Origin: Rhineura floridana
Taxonomy: Eukaryota > Chordata > Lepidosauria > Squamata > Rhineuridae
Assembly (NCBI RefSeq): GCF_030035675.1
Contig: NC_084481.1
Location: 227,446,927-227,510,926, forward strand
Direction of reading: 5' to 3'
DNA: 64,000 nucleotides
Shown: positions 10,843 through 22,580 of the stretch, piece after piece
Position numbering within the stretch: position 1 is the first letter of the stretch
How the letters are laid out: every line of letters starts with the position of its first letter
The notes under the pieces: generated by a model
Told to the model about the DNA's origin: nothing
The model's input: the letters and a program-made list of their open reading frames with translations, nothing else
Databases searched by the model: none
Made by a program: the position numbers and the translations under genes

Positions 10843-11056
10843 CCATGATGGCTGTGCTCTGCCACCCTAGTCAGAGGCAGCATGCTTCTGAAAACCAGTT
10901 GCCGGAAGCCTCAGGAGGGGAGAGTGTTCTTGCACTCGGGTCCTGCTTGCGGGCTTCCCCCAGGCACCTGGTTGGCCACTGTGAGAACAGGATGCTGGAC
11001 TAGATGGGCCACTGGCCTGATCCAGCAGGCTCTTCTTATGTTCTTATGTTCTTATG
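8593..11056 (+). mobile_element. CR1 LINE copy A (5'-truncated, young)
   Basis: The copy runs from the end of the endonuclease region through the reverse transcriptase and 3' UTR to the CR1 tail, three TTCTTATG-type units ending at 11056. It is nearly identical to copies B (32115), C (55125-58712, - strand) and D (52290), so the subfamily is young. Of the three long copies only this one has an uninterrupted reverse-transcriptase frame. CR1 copies commonly lack target-site duplications and none is evident here. Confidence 0.92.
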
Positions 11057-11415
11057 AATTCCCCGCACATCAGCTGATGCACAGGGGGTTCAGTCCTGCC
11101 TTCTGCAGAGTTTGGGTGTACCAGTGAGAACTGGCTGGCACACTCAAGCTAAGCAGGATCGAACTCCCTACACATCCAATTCTTTTTTCCGCAGGGTTCA
11201 AGCAAGCCAGCCAGTTCCCTCTGGGAACTCACCAGCATACCAAACTAAGCAGGATTGAACTTCTCTCTCTTGCAGCTGATGCACAGGGAGTTCAGTCCTG
11301 TTTTCAGAAGAGTTCAGGCAAGCCAACTAGTCCCCCCCCCGGAGCTCACTGGCATACCTGAACCAAGCTGATTCAGGGATCAGCTGATATGCAGGGAGTT
11401 CAGTCCTGCTTTCTA
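11056..11415. repeat. Composite palindromic repeat, right part
   Basis: Degenerate alternating units of about 110 bp built on CAGCTGATGCACAGGGG and GTTCAGTCCTGC, in direct and inverted order. It is related to 24280-24440 and is probably the other half of the repeat that CR1-A interrupts. Confidence 0.6.
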
Positions 11416-12209
11416 CAGCCATGTCTCTACCTGTCCCACACCTGACATCACATACGATGTTGCATATGAGATAGGTGGGTGTGGCTTGGGAAAAACAGGC
11501 TGGTGGACCAAATGAGGAGGCCCAGTGGATTCAGTTTGGTCCGCAGGCCAGAGGTTCCCCACCCCTCTTCTAGGCAATCTTGTGGTGCAGGACAGGTGCT
11601 CCATGAGTTCTCAATTGTGCAGATGCCCAATTTGTGTGATCTCTTCCCTCCACCTATTCCTGAGAGGGGAAAAAGGCACAAATCAGGGATCTGCATGGAG
11701 CACTCACATCACATGTGCCTTCTTTACCTGCATGGTAAAGGGGCTCCTCTTCCACCACCATAAGGTGTAGCATTATCCCGCTGAATGCCTAAATGGGGCC
11801 ATGGAAGACTGACAACAGACACAGCAAAGTCAAGGTGACTTCTCCCTCTCAGTAGAGGTTCATTCTCAGTGCAAGCATGAAGTGGGTGATAACAAATGCT
11901 GACCAAATAGTATTTTTAATCTAAACAGATGACTGTACCTTTGTTTTGTTTTTCTCAAACAAAATCTGTTCCGAGTGTCAACAATAACCCTGCCAGGCTC
12001 TCCATTTAGCAGGCTTTTTAAAAAAGATGGCAGCTTACAATTAAAAGAAAACCCTATAAAATACAGTACAATTAATCCAACCTCACCTGAGTGGAGTGCT
12101 ACCTCTCAAGTAGATGTTGGGGACACGCATGGACCTACAGGGGGGAAGACAGGAAGGGAAAGTCCTGTTGACACCACACAGTTCTGGTTACTTATCTGTA
12201 GAAGAGCAG
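11416..12209. other. Half hAT-like fragment; otherwise unrecognised
   Basis: About 11490-11575 resembles one arm of a hAT-type element (GGTCCGCAGGCCAGAGGTTC, CCCCACCCCT). The rest shows no feature. Confidence 0.4.
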
Positions 12210-12372
12210 AATATAATTGCTAAAGAGCATGAGGTCACCATCTTGCTGAAGCTAAGCTGGTCTGGGGCTGGTTGATACCTGGATGGGAGACCCCCTGGGA
12301 ACAACATGCCTGCCACCTTGGGTTCCATGATGGAAGAAAGGTGAAATATAAATGTAAGACAATTAATATGTA
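12210..12372 (+). repeat. 5S rRNA-like SINE
   Basis: GAAGCTAAGCTGGTCTGGGG and CTGGATGGGAGACCCCCTGG follow the 3' half of 5S rRNA. The tail (GGTGAAATATAAATGTAAG) is L2-like. Same family as 1140 and 54558. Confidence 0.7.
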
Positions 12373-12399
12373 ACCCCACAATCAGCAGGTGAGTCCTTG

Positions 12400-12695
12400 G
12401 TGGTGCCGCTGGAGTGGAGATGCCCTGTGGCAGGGCCTTTTCAGTGGTGACTTTTAAGAGGAATTTGAAATTCCTGCCTACCCAGGCATTTGATGGCTGA
12501 AGAAGACTGTTCCTGGCAACCCAGAGATCACTAGAAGGAAGAATGTTTTTATCCACAACTCTTTTTGGAATGTTTTCAATTGTTTTTAGAATACTTTTTG
12601 ACGTCTTCATTAAATGTTTTGCTGCAAATGTGTTTGCCACCCTGGGCTTCTTCGGGAGGAGAGGTGAGATATAAGTGTAATAAATAATAATAAGA
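12400..12695 (+). mobile_element. L2-type LINE, 3' end
   Basis: Diverged L2 C-terminus and 3' UTR (GCCTTTTCAGTGGTGACTTT, GAGGTGAGATATAAGTGTAA) ending in a TAATAA-rich tail. Confidence 0.6.
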
Positions 12696-12984
12696 ATAAC
12701 AGTATAGATGACATTACCAGGGCTAACTTCAGAGATCAGCAATGCTGGGCAGATACTGAGGCTGCAGTACCAGAAGGGTCCACCACTGCCCATTCCCCCC
12801 TGCAGCTGCTCTTTGCCACCCACTTCATCAAGTGACTAATGATGGTGAGAAGCAGGTCCTGCCACTTCCTTGACGGGCAGCTTCCTCTTCCAGAAGAAGG
12901 TAGCAGAAGGCAGCTATTCCTCATTCCCTTGGCATTTATTTTACTTATTTCAGAATTTATAAGCCACTTTGCATTCAAGGCAGT

Positions 12985-13480
12985 GGAAGCTGGTCCATTA
13001 GGACAAATGGGGCAGTTGCTGCCCCACCAAATTCAGATGTGTTGAGGAAGGCACATACAGCTTTGCAATTTCAAGCAACGCCCACAGCCTATTTGGATGG
13101 GAGATATGCCAGAATACCTGTAAATCACTGTTTGTGTATCTGCAGCCAGGGACAGATGGAAAATATGGTTCATTATGTTCTGTATTGCTCCCTGTATAAT
13201 TCCCCAAGGGACAGATTTCTCAAAGGAATTCTCCAGAGAGTTTCCTTTTTTGAATAATAGGGAGCAAATCTGTTGTTTGTTGAGGGATGGGGATAAATAT
13301 GGCACATGTAAGGTTTCCACGTTCGCCTTAGCAGCCCAACAGATCAGATAGTTTCACTGTACACCTGGGATCCCATGTGCTACGTACCACCTGTGCTACA
13401 AAATACACTTCTATGCTACCTGTATTTTTGTGATGACTAATGCTTTCTAACAAATAAATGTGACTGACTGACCAACCTCA
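12985..13480 (+). mobile_element. Non-LTR LINE C-terminal fragment (Vingi/R4-like)
   Basis: The frame at about 13039-13257 encodes CLCICSQGQMENMVHYVLYC followed by SLYNSPRDRFL, a cysteine/histidine pattern like the zinc-knuckle C-terminus of Ingi/Vingi- and R4-type LINEs. A 3' UTR follows and ends in TGACTGACTGACC. A reverse-transcriptase piece at 18690-19120 may come from the same family. The clade is uncertain. Confidence 0.5.
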
Positions 13481-13524
13481 CTCTACCCTTAGCCAGCCTC
13501 CACCTTACTCTCACTGTCCTTAGC

Positions 13525-13615
13525 CTCAATGTTATTTATTCATTTATTATTTGATTTATATCCTGCCCTTCCTCCCAGCAGGAGCCCTGGGCGGCAATGT
13601 TGCCTTTCTAGAAGT
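13525..13615 (-). mobile_element. L2 3' UTR fragment
   Basis: TATCCTGCCCTTCCTCCCAG with a TTATTTATTCATTT flank is the antisense L2 3' UTR also seen at 1541 and 44240. Confidence 0.6.
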
Positions 13616-13621
13616 CATCAG

Positions 13622-14101
13622 TGTTGGAAGAGTGGCAAGAGCAACTCCTGTTTGGGTTCTTTTGTTTGCATTCCAGAAGGAAGATAGAGTTCGGGTCCTC
13701 CAGCTGGCTAGACTTGCCTACCTTTACCTGTGGTCTTCTCTACCTAACTTCCTTCCATTGTAAACTGATATGCTCAGGGAAGCTGACCTGCCCCTCCTTC
13801 CTTTGTCTTCTTCTTTGACTGTCTGAGGAGAGAGGAGACATCTCTGCCTTTGCTCTTTCTCCTGAGCCATGAGGGCAATACCCAAGTCCGGGCATTGCAC
13901 CTCCAACTTAGTTAGTTAGAACTAGGTATGCCTTTCTGATCTACTATGTATTTCTATTAATAAAGTAGCTTTTCTTATTTTACTAAGTCTTAAGTCTCAG
14001 TGATCTAAATGCAGGGTAAACCTGCTACTTAGGTAAATACACGCACTGGCACACATGCAGCTCAGACCACTGATGCTCTCTGCATACATATTACCATAAC
14101 A
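13622..14101 (+). mobile_element. Solo LTR, 480 bp
   Basis: Starts TGTTGGAAGAG and ends ACCATAACA, with a perfect 5-bp target duplication ATCAG at 13617-13621 and 14102-14106. An AATAAAG signal lies about 140 bp before the end, followed by CTTAAGTCTCAG, a usual U3-R-U5 layout. No internal region remains. Family not assigned. Confidence 0.85.
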
Positions 14102-14106
14102 ATCAG

Positions 14107-15180
14107 CAAGAAGGTTGGGGAGAAAACTAGACTTAGTTGGCTCTGCCTGTGTTGCCTCTAGCTCCATCTCCTGTTGGGCTCCCTACTTTCTCCCCTACCA
14201 GTTCCAGTGGACACCAGCCACCATTCATTTTAAGGAATACCTACAGTGGTGTTCAGAAATAAAACAGAAAACATACAACGGGTCATAAAACAGTATTAAA
14301 AACATAAAACCCAGCAAGACTTAAAAACTGCCCACCTTCTGTCCTTCTCTCTGGGCAAGCAGCAGCGATGTTTAAACCCTGGAGAGCTGCTGCCAGTCAG
14401 TGTAGATTATCCTGAGCTATATAGACCAATGGTCTGACTCGGTATAAGGCAGCTTCCTCTGTTCCTGGACAAGCATTAGGGCGCTTCAGGTGCAACAGTT
14501 TTTCATAAGCAGATGGTATTTGCTAGCGGGGGTGGCTAACCTGTGCAGCTGTCTAAATGTTGTTGGACAACAGTTCAGCCCTAGCCAGCACGGCCTGTGG
14601 TCAAGGATGATGGGAGAGGTAGCTGTGCAACATCTGGTGAGCCATCACTTCCCCGTACCTGCTGTAATGCTTGCTTTCCTTCCATGCTTACTTGGCCCAC
14701 AGGTCACTTGTCTTCCCTCTTCATGACTTGCAGCTGCACAATGCTCTATAAGGTGACCTGGCATTCCATCTTTTGTCATAGAAAATGACTTACAGTTGCC
14801 GCTTCTAGGTGAAAGAAGAAAAACATAATGAAGCTGTCGAAATAACTCTCTCACACCCACATTGCTGGATGCATAACGTTTTGTGTTCTGCTGCTGAACA
14901 CCCAGTAGAGGGTGCACAAGTTAACCAGTAAAGCATATCCCCAAAGGGTACAGCATTGGCCAAGACCAAGATTTATAATCCTGTCATTTTCCAGGCCAGG
15001 GTCTTGTTCTTTCTAGGCCTTGGGAAGCTGTCACTGCAGGCTTTGTGCCCAGGAAAACAGAGGCAACAGAGAACGTGGAAGAGCCGGAACGGTGAAGTAG
15101 CTAAGAGTGCCAGACTGGGTTTAGGAAGACTCAAAAGCCCCACTTAACCATGAAGTTCACTGAGGGTCCCTTCAGAAGTC
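14107..15180. repeat. SINE 3' end, hAT MITE, otherwise unrecognised
   Basis: A tRNA-Ala SINE 3' part lies at about 14381-14467 (CTGCTGCCAGTCAGTGTAGA, TATAAGGCAGCTTCCTCTGT). A degraded palindromic hAT MITE lies at about 14525-14660. The rest (14107-14380 and 14660-15180) shows nothing I can name. Confidence 0.5.
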
Positions 15181-15600
15181 CTTTTTTATTATGCATTCAT
15201 TGGCGGATAAGAGAAAAATCAACTCATTTGAAATGTGGTGCTGGAGGAGAGCTTTGCGCATACCATGGACTGCGAAAAAGACAAATAATTGGGTGTTAGA
15301 ACAAATTAAACCAGAACTGTCACTAGAAGCTAAAATGATGAAACTGAGGTTATCATACTTTGGACACATCACGAGAAGACCTGATTCACTAGCAAAGACA
15401 ATAATGCTGGGAAAAACAGAAGGGAGTAGAAAAAGAGGAAGGCCAAACAAGAGATGGATTGATTCCATAAAGGAAGCCACAGACCTGAGCTTACAAGATC
15501 TGAACAGGGTGGTTCATGACAGATGCTTCTGGAGGTCACTGATTCATAGGGTTGCCATAAGTCGTAATTGACTTGAAGGCACATAACAACAACAACAACA
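15181..15600 (+). mobile_element. RTE/BovB LINE 3' end, copy with shared flank (1)
   Basis: 5'-truncated at DKRKINSFEMW and open to 15571, with AKKTNNWVLEQIKPE, YFGHITRRPDS and RGRPNKRWIDSIKEATDL. The AAC tail ends at about 15600. The next 165 bp (to about 15768) are also found downstream of the BovB copy at 34950, although the two copies start at different points of the element. Confidence 0.85.
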
Positions 15601-15914
15601 ACATTATAATTAATGGTTTCAATTGTTGTTAGGCAGCCTGAGTGGTGCATATGCACTAGAACTGCAGGATGTACATTATATATAAGTAGATAGATAGATT
15701 AGGATGCTCTGTAATAAATCTTCCCACGATTCAATCCATATTTTACAACAGCAGAGGTTGTTTTCAGGATAAAAGATGTGGGGAGAAAAACCATGAATGT
15801 CACCTTGAGTTCCTTAGAGGAAGGGGGGGGCAGACTAATAAATAAATGAGAGCTTTTTCATTGCAGTAACTGGACGGCATCTTACTCCAGCCCCTCAAAT
15901 AAAATTGAATCGAG

Positions 15915-16180
15915 GGTGGAATATTGAGTTGGAAGGGACATCAAAGGTCATCTAGTCCAGCCCCTGCTCAATCCGCTATCACATCCATTATCACATCCCT
16001 GATAGGTGGCATCCAGCCTTTGCTTAAAAACCTCTCACAAAGGAGCGCCTACCACCTTCTGAGGTAGTCCTCTCCACTGACAAATAGCTTGTACTATCAG
16101 GAAAGTCTTCCTAAAGTTTTGTCTAAATCCTTTTTCTTATAATTTGGACCCGTTCATTTGGGTCCTGCACTCTGGAACAG
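15915..16180 (-). mobile_element. Old CR1 3' end
   Basis: Antisense CR1 of an older amniote type: GAGTTGGAAGGGACATCAAA, GGTCATCTAGTCCAGCCCCT, then GCTTAAAAACCTCTCACAAA. More diverged than copies A-D. Confidence 0.7.
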
Positions 16181-16679
16181 GTTTGCTCTAGAGACTTGGT
16201 TTGGGAAAGTTCAATCTAGTTACCACTATCACCCCTCCAACCTACCTAACCTCTGCACACACCCACACACTCACTTTCATTTTTCAGACACATTTGTGCT
16301 TCCACCCTGCAAAATGGTGGTTTGGAATGTATATATTATTTATTTATTATGCTGATGAGATGCCCCATAAAATAACTTCCCTAGTTATTGTACAAATACA
16401 AAGAGAGTACAAGCATAACAATAAATCCATGCTACAGTAAAATTGCAGTATAAGACACCCACCCAGCATAGAAAAATACAAAACACAAACCCAGCCCAAT
16501 AAAATAATACTGTATATACAGCACAGAACTAACCCAATAGCCAGAAATGAGACTAGAATTAAGGAATCATGTATTACACTTACCTTTTCTTAGCTGTAGC
16601 TATTTGCATGTGAGTGTGCAAAATGGGAATCAACAGGAAATCCACAGCAGTATTAGAGTGGAAACAAAAGAAATTAAAA

Positions 16680-17090
16680 CAACAAAGAGTCTTGTGGCAT
16701 CCTGAAGGCTAATAATTTTATGATGGCATACTCTCTCGTGGACTACAATCCACTTCATCAGATGCATGCAGCTGTAAGTAGGAAATGGACAAATGTCAAT
16801 TACAGTTTCTCTCAGTTTCTCAGTTTCCCAACTCTAACATGAGTTTGCCTCATTTCTGGATATATTTGAGATTTTTTCTTCTAATATACACATTTTTGTA
16901 TGCAATTTCACCTATTATATGCATATTTGCAAGTGATTCCTCCCTTAAAACTGCATATTTGTATGTTAATTTCATTTTTTGTAAACATTATTTTGCTGGA
17001 GAACTGCATTACAAAATTTGGTGAAGTGAGAACCTCCCTTATTGCTTCTGGAAGTACAGATTTGTTATGTTCATATTAAAATGAAAACCA
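16680..17090 (+). repeat. Two dispersed repeats
   Basis: About 16680-16770 (AAACAACAAAGAGTCTTGTG ... CACTTCATCAGATGCATG) is a repeat also seen in part at 60375-60440. About 16790-17090 is a partial copy of the AT-rich hAT family defined at 40562-40994, with its repeated CATATTTG / ATGCATATTTGCAAG motif. Confidence 0.55.
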
Positions 17091-17745
17091 AATTAATTTC
17101 TTCCCCATCTGTACTTGCAGTTATACATAACATATATTTGGAGGGGAGGACTTTAAACAGTGAGATCAGAAATAAATGAAATACCGAGGAATAAAGACAG
17201 CAACAGTTACAATTCTTAACAGTGCCCACTCACAAATTAAAAGCTTGTGTTGATAACACAGATATCCCAGCATTGGTAAGCCAATTAACACTTGAAGTGT
17301 GATAAAAATCCAATCTGCTGATTCAGCCAATAAGTGATAGCAGTGAACTTCTTGACCAGTTGTAATACAGTGGTTTCATGTTGCAGGTTTCCTTTGAAGT
17401 TTATTTGTTCTCCTATGGCCACCTTAAGGTCAGTGACAGAGTTGTTCCCCTGCTGGTTTCTCAATATTGCCATTGAAGGTGTAGATACGGCCATTATGTA
17501 TTTATTTTGTGACATTTCTGAAATGATCTTGCCTAGGCCAGGAACAGCAGTGTGACAAATACTAAAGAATCAGTGGCATATGCAGTTAGAACAGTGTGGC
17601 TGTCACAGTAACCTTTCCAAATCATCAGTCCCAATTTCACACACATGGTGTTCATCAGCTAGTTATTCGATTGCAGTCATCATTATTGACACAGTATGGC
17701 AGAGAAGCACAATGGGACATTGGGAATATTCTTAGATATTTTTAT
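17091..17745. other. No recognised feature
   Basis: A 76-codon - strand frame at 17285-17515 (DLKVAIGEQINFKGNLQHET) looks somewhat protein-like but I cannot place it; it may be a LINE or transposon remnant. Confidence 0.35.
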
Positions 17746-17749
17746 AATT

Positions 17750-17975
17750 GTTATGATCGGTTTGTTTTATTTATTCTGTTATTGTGTTATGTACATTGTT
17801 CAGATTCATTGTTTACTTATGTTTATTTAAAAGGTGATGTATTTTTCCTTCTAATTGTACCAAATATGAATTGTATATTATATTATATATTGTATATTGA
17901 TTTTTATGTTGTAAACTGCCCAGAGAGCTTCAGCTATGGGACAGTATAGAAATATAATAAATAAATAAATAATGT
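17750..17975 (+). mobile_element. L2 3' UTR end
   Basis: GTAAACTGCCCAGAGAGCTT and CAGCTATGGGACAGTATAGA followed by an AATAAATAAATAAAT tail mark the L2 3' terminus. Confidence 0.7.
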
Positions 17976-17984
17976 CCAATCTTT

Positions 17985-18178
17985 CCTGTAAGGTGGCATA
18001 CGGGGTTATTCTCTCCCCATTTTATCCTCACAACAACCCTATGAGGTCAGTTAGGCTGAGAGATGGTGATTGACCCAAGGTCACCTAGTGAGCTTGGTGG
18101 CTGAATGGGGATTTGAACCCTGATCTCCCAGGTCCTGGTACAACACTCTAAACACTATGCCACACTTGCTGGCCTGTT
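17985..18178 (-). repeat. tRNA/CORE-type SINE (MIR-like)
   Basis: Antisense copy with B box GGTTCAAATCC-like (seen as GGATTTGAACCC) and the core CATTTTATCCTCACAACAAC, CCTATGAGGTCAGTTAGGCT. Related copies lie at 43872 and 47510. Confidence 0.7.
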
Positions 18179-18469
18179 TATCTATGTAGAATGCAGAAGG
18201 GCACTGTCAGCAGTTGGTGGCATACATCACTTTAGAAGATGAGCAGGTGAATGAACCCCTAATGTTGTGAGTGACATTATTTGGTCCTGTGATAGCACTG
18301 TGAAAGTAGAAATGGGGGCACAGTTGGCAACAGGGTCCAGTCGCTGTGACTGCATCTCTGTTACTTTGCCAATTATTGCTGGCGAGCAGCTGGTTTAAGC
18401 TGGGGGGCAGGGGCTGTCTATTAGCAAGTACATGCCTACCACATGTGAGAAGGAAGTGTCGTTTTCCAT

Positions 18470-18655
18470 TAAATCCACACCATACATTTAAAGCACATTC
18501 AACACACATTTAAAGCACAGGACTTCCCCCAAAGAATTCTGGGACCGGTAGTTTTCCAATCACAGAGTTACAGTTTCCATGATTCTTCAGGGGATGTTAT
18601 GTATTTTAAATCTGCGTTGGATGTGCTTTTAATAGAACTCATTGATGAAAACATT
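18470..18655. repeat. Palindromic MITE (AATTCTGGG family), degraded
   Basis: CCCCAAAGAATTCTGGGA followed by decayed inverted arms, related to the better kept palindromes at 27898 and 43255. Confidence 0.5.
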
Positions 18656-18689
18656 GGAGGTTGTTCTAACTGATGATCAGCTATATGCT

Positions 18690-19120
18690 AGCGATGTCCT
18701 TTGAATCTTTTCCCAAAAACTAAAACTTTGGTTTTATCATAATTAATGTTGAGTTTTTCCTTATAACAATAGGACTGTAGGGATCTCAACATCTTTCTAA
18801 GTCCGATTGGAACTAGGGAAAGAAGGACCATATCGTCGACATAGAGAAGTGTCGGTATTTTCCTTTGGCCGATAGAGGGGGAGAAAAATTGAGGTCCGGA
18901 TAAAAAAGGAATGATATCATTTAGAAACAAATTAAAGAGCAGGGGAGCTAAGAGGCATCCTTGTTTGACGCCTCTGTCCACAGGTATCGGATCAGATAGG
19001 ACTTAATTTCAGTGAGCCTTGCATATCCAAACTGCATTTTTGTACATTCTCTGGGGTGCATAAATTTAGACAGCTTGCCTAGTAAAAATAGAAACCAAGA
19101 GTGTGTTTCTTGGAGAACAT
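18690..19120 (-). mobile_element. Non-LTR reverse transcriptase fragment (Vingi/R4-like)
   Basis: The - strand encodes VDRGVKQGCLLAPLLFNLFL, then TLLYVDDMVLLS with the catalytic YVDD box, and NINYDKTKVLVFGK, which are motifs of a non-LTR reverse transcriptase unlike CR1, L2 or BovB. Only about 95 residues are clear. The clade call is tentative. Confidence 0.65.
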
Positions 19121-19475
19121 GCATACTGCCTGGAGAACGCACAAAATTCCAGTATTATTTGGATGAGGGTGTAGTTTGAAACCACTGATGAAGTGAACGC
19201 AAGGGGCATCATTCTAAGGCTACTCAAGAGGCTGTAGTGTTCACGTTTAAGAAACCAGAATTAGAAAATACTAATCAGGACAAGTCATGGAATGAACTGT
19301 AGGTTACAGGCTGAAAAAGCTGCACCACGGAACACAAGCGATTTATGCCCCAAATCAGCTGGTGCAGATATACCTTTACTATGTCATCAATTCTGTTCTG
19401 CGTGTGATTATTCATAGGGAAGTGTCGCTGGAATTCCAGGCACTCGTGAATACCCTTGGGGTGGCTTTATTATAG

Positions 19476-19757
<282 letters not shown>

Positions 19758-20135
19758 TGATTTGTTACTGTTTTTCATGCATGAATTTTACAGCAAAGCC
19801 CAAACCCTAGTCCTCTCAAAACAAAACAGATTTCTAGACGAAAACTAAATTGCTTGAATTAGGCTATTTAGTTGTTGGGTGAGGAGTTAAAAAATTTTTT
19901 TTAATGAGGATTCAGCTGTTGTAACTAATACCTGGCTTGGAGGCCTGAAAAACAACCAGTTTCTCTACTTAAGCAATCTCCTTGCAAGATCTGTTATGGC
20001 TTAGAGCCCCAAGACTTATAGGGTTATGTCCAGTGGCATCCTTCTGCTGATGCAAGGTCCTTTGATCCAGGAGACCTTGATCCTCTGCTGGATCCAAGTC
20101 TTCTGTTAGCAGCACGTGCATGCGCACAGAGATGA

Positions 20136-20414
<279 letters not shown>

Positions 20415-21529
20415 AGCTTGACCATTGGCCACTTGGTTTCTTAAACAAAAACTGCCTATCTGTTCTTAACTAGAGTGACTGTTCTTGTAGCAAGGAAAAC
20501 TTGCTTGCCAAACAGGATGACGGCGGCAGGAGAGGCCATTCTTTTGGCAGGAATGTTTTGAGCACGTCTCTTTCAGCACCGGAAGTGTTTGAACCTCTGA
20601 TCCTGCAGGGCTGACAGTGGGAGGTACTTGATCTGGGTGAAGACTTAATGCAGGCAATAAGCTCATTAATGTATTCTGTGGGTTTTTTAAAAATATAAAT
20701 TGAAAATCAGTATCTCGACAGGTGACTTGCACTAGAAGTGGCAGGTCACAGCATATGTGTTTTAAAACCACAGGTTAGTACAAAAATGTACATAGATTAA
20801 GGCTTTTTTCCTGATTTTGAAAGAGGAGACTTGGTTTTTATCACTTCTTATATTGTATAGCTTTATTTGTATTGTTAAAAAGAAACTTGAAGAAACACTT
20901 AATATACATCTATTCAGCAAACAAGAGTCCTTGTTAAGCATAGCAAATTGGATACAAATACTTTGGTGGAAGCAAACTGAGTAAGATTTGCAGTAAGATT
21001 GACAGATGGAAAAGCTTGCTCTCCCATTGGGGCCCAGATCTAAAAAAACATGGAAATGGTTGGGACCTGAATTCCCAATAGCAAGAAGAGGCTTGAGACC
21101 CAAGTTTTTCCTTTAACATGTTAGATGAAAGGACAACGCTCATGTAATATTTCCTCTACGGGAGTGCTTTAGAATGACTGCCGTAGAACGTGGAATTGGA
21201 TTTTTTGTGAGAAGGATTGTAGACCTTTCCTAAAAATATCGTGGGGTTTTTTATATGTTTGTTGGAATTGTCCTTTACCCTTCACTGTCTTAATTTTCCA
21301 CTTAAATGCAATCAGGTATCCCAGTTACAAAGCAGAAAGAAGGCAAACTGCTTTGGATGCAACACCTAACCACAGTTGAGTGAGAATGAGCCTGACCGCC
21401 TCCTGCGACCTCTCTTCTCCTCCTCCCTCCGGCTTGCCCACAAGTAATTTTGAAACTTAGGCTTCCAATTAACTGCAGCTTGCTACGTTGTTTGAACTTG
21501 GACGTCTGCCGGGAATGCTTTGATTTGGA
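20415..21529. other. PCNX4 3' UTR and intergenic DNA
   Basis: Begins with the PCNX4 3' UTR. I saw no canonical AATAAA on the + strand up to 22340, so the cleavage site is unknown. No repeat was recognised. Confidence 0.5.
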
Positions 21530-21606
21530 TTCCTGCATTGAGCAGGGGGTTGGACTCGATGGCCTTATAGGCCCCTTCCAACTTTACCATTCTATGATTC
21601 TATGAA
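21530..21606 (+). mobile_element. CR1 3' terminus
   Basis: GAGCAGGGGGTTGGACTCGA, GGCCTTATAGGCCCCTTCCA and the ATTCTATGATTCTATG terminal repeat mark an older CR1 subfamily end. Confidence 0.8.
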
Positions 21607-21715
21607 ACAATAGCTAGTCTTAACTATGGCTAATACAAAGAATCCAAACTTTAAACTATAGCTTATGAAGTTCTGTCTTTACCAGCCCTAATTAACCACT
21701 GTTTAGGATTTAAAT

Positions 21716-21880
21716 AGGGAAGAGCCATAGCTTGGTGGTGGAGCATCTGCCTTGCATGCAGAAGGTCCCACGTTCAAGGCCAAGCATCTCCAGGTAGGGC
21801 TGGTACAGACCCCTGCCTGAAGCCCTGAGCTAGATGGACCAATGGTGTGCCTCAGTATAAGGCAGCTTCCTATGTTCCTA
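21716..21880 (+). repeat. tRNA-Ala-derived SINE
   Basis: GCCATAGCTTGGTGGTGGAG, CTTGCATGCAGAAGGTCC, then AGCTAGATGGACCAATGGTG and TATAAGGCAGCTTCCTATGT. Same family as 7657. Confidence 0.8.
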
Positions 21881-22364
21881 AATGTCATACTAAACTGCTG
21901 TTAAGATCAAAAGCTTCTGATTATTGTAGTCACGTGGGAAAAGAACAGTCGTGTTCTCATAAGGATAAAAAATGACACATTTTTTAATTATGCCACCACT
22001 GCTACCAAAGTGCTTTTTCTTTAGAGATGTAAATATAGTGTGTGAAGAACACTTTAGGAGCACAGCACTGCCTTAGCAGTATACAGTAATAAGGTGGAGG
22101 TAGTAGATAACAAGCTTCTGATCCTTCTTGAGAACTAACACAATTTTTGTACCTGAGACCTTAAGATGAAGCCAGGTAGAAACGCTGAGTAAATGGATAA
22201 CTAAAGTCTGCAAGAGAGTGCTTGAGAAGCTGCTGTGGGAAGGGGTGTGGATGTGATTGGTCCCCCTAGTATGGAGCAGGATAGCACCATAAAAGGCCAG
22301 GTTGTTAAGGTTTCTTTTTTGTGGCTAGCCACCTCAATGTATCAACAAGCACTATACAGACATT

Positions 22365-22370
22365 TTTATT
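22365..22370 (-). terminator. DHRS7: DHRS7 polyadenylation signal
   Basis: AATAAA on the - strand, about 170 bp beyond the DHRS7 stop codon, in TCAATAAAAATG. It would give a short 3' UTR ending near 22345. Confidence 0.6.
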
Positions 22371-22538
22371 GACAGGAATAAGAGTGGAACAGGTATGAAG
22401 CTTATGCTGGGTTATATACTGAAACCTCATTCCTTGGCAGGCTTTTTTTTTCTTTTTCAAAGAAAAATGTACTTGAAGCAGAAGCGCTTCCCCTTCTCCT
22501 CCTGGCATCAGCGAAAAAGGTCATGGCCAGAGATTCCT

Positions 22539-22574
22539 TTAAGAAGACTTTTTGTAGTAAGAAACATCAGCATC
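22539..22574 (-). CDS. DHRS7: DHRS7 coding exon 7 (terminal)
   Basis: Acceptor CACTGCAG precedes GATGCTGATG; the exon encodes DADVSYYKKSS and a TAA at 22539-22541. It joins exon 6 in phase 0 (KSGV|DADV). Human DHRS7, as I remember it, continues SGVDADSSYFK at this point, so the exon is real although only 36 coding bases long. The C-terminal tail after this point is three or four residues shorter than in human. The ORF-length filter of ordinary gene finders would miss it. Confidence 0.8.
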   Translation of the reverse strand, partial: DADVSYYKKSS

Positions 22575-22580
22575 CTGCAG

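Noticed and set aside
17285-17515. Possible host exon on the - strand
   Set aside because: Protein-like composition, but no family recognised, no matching splice sites checked, and no partner exon; left unassigned.
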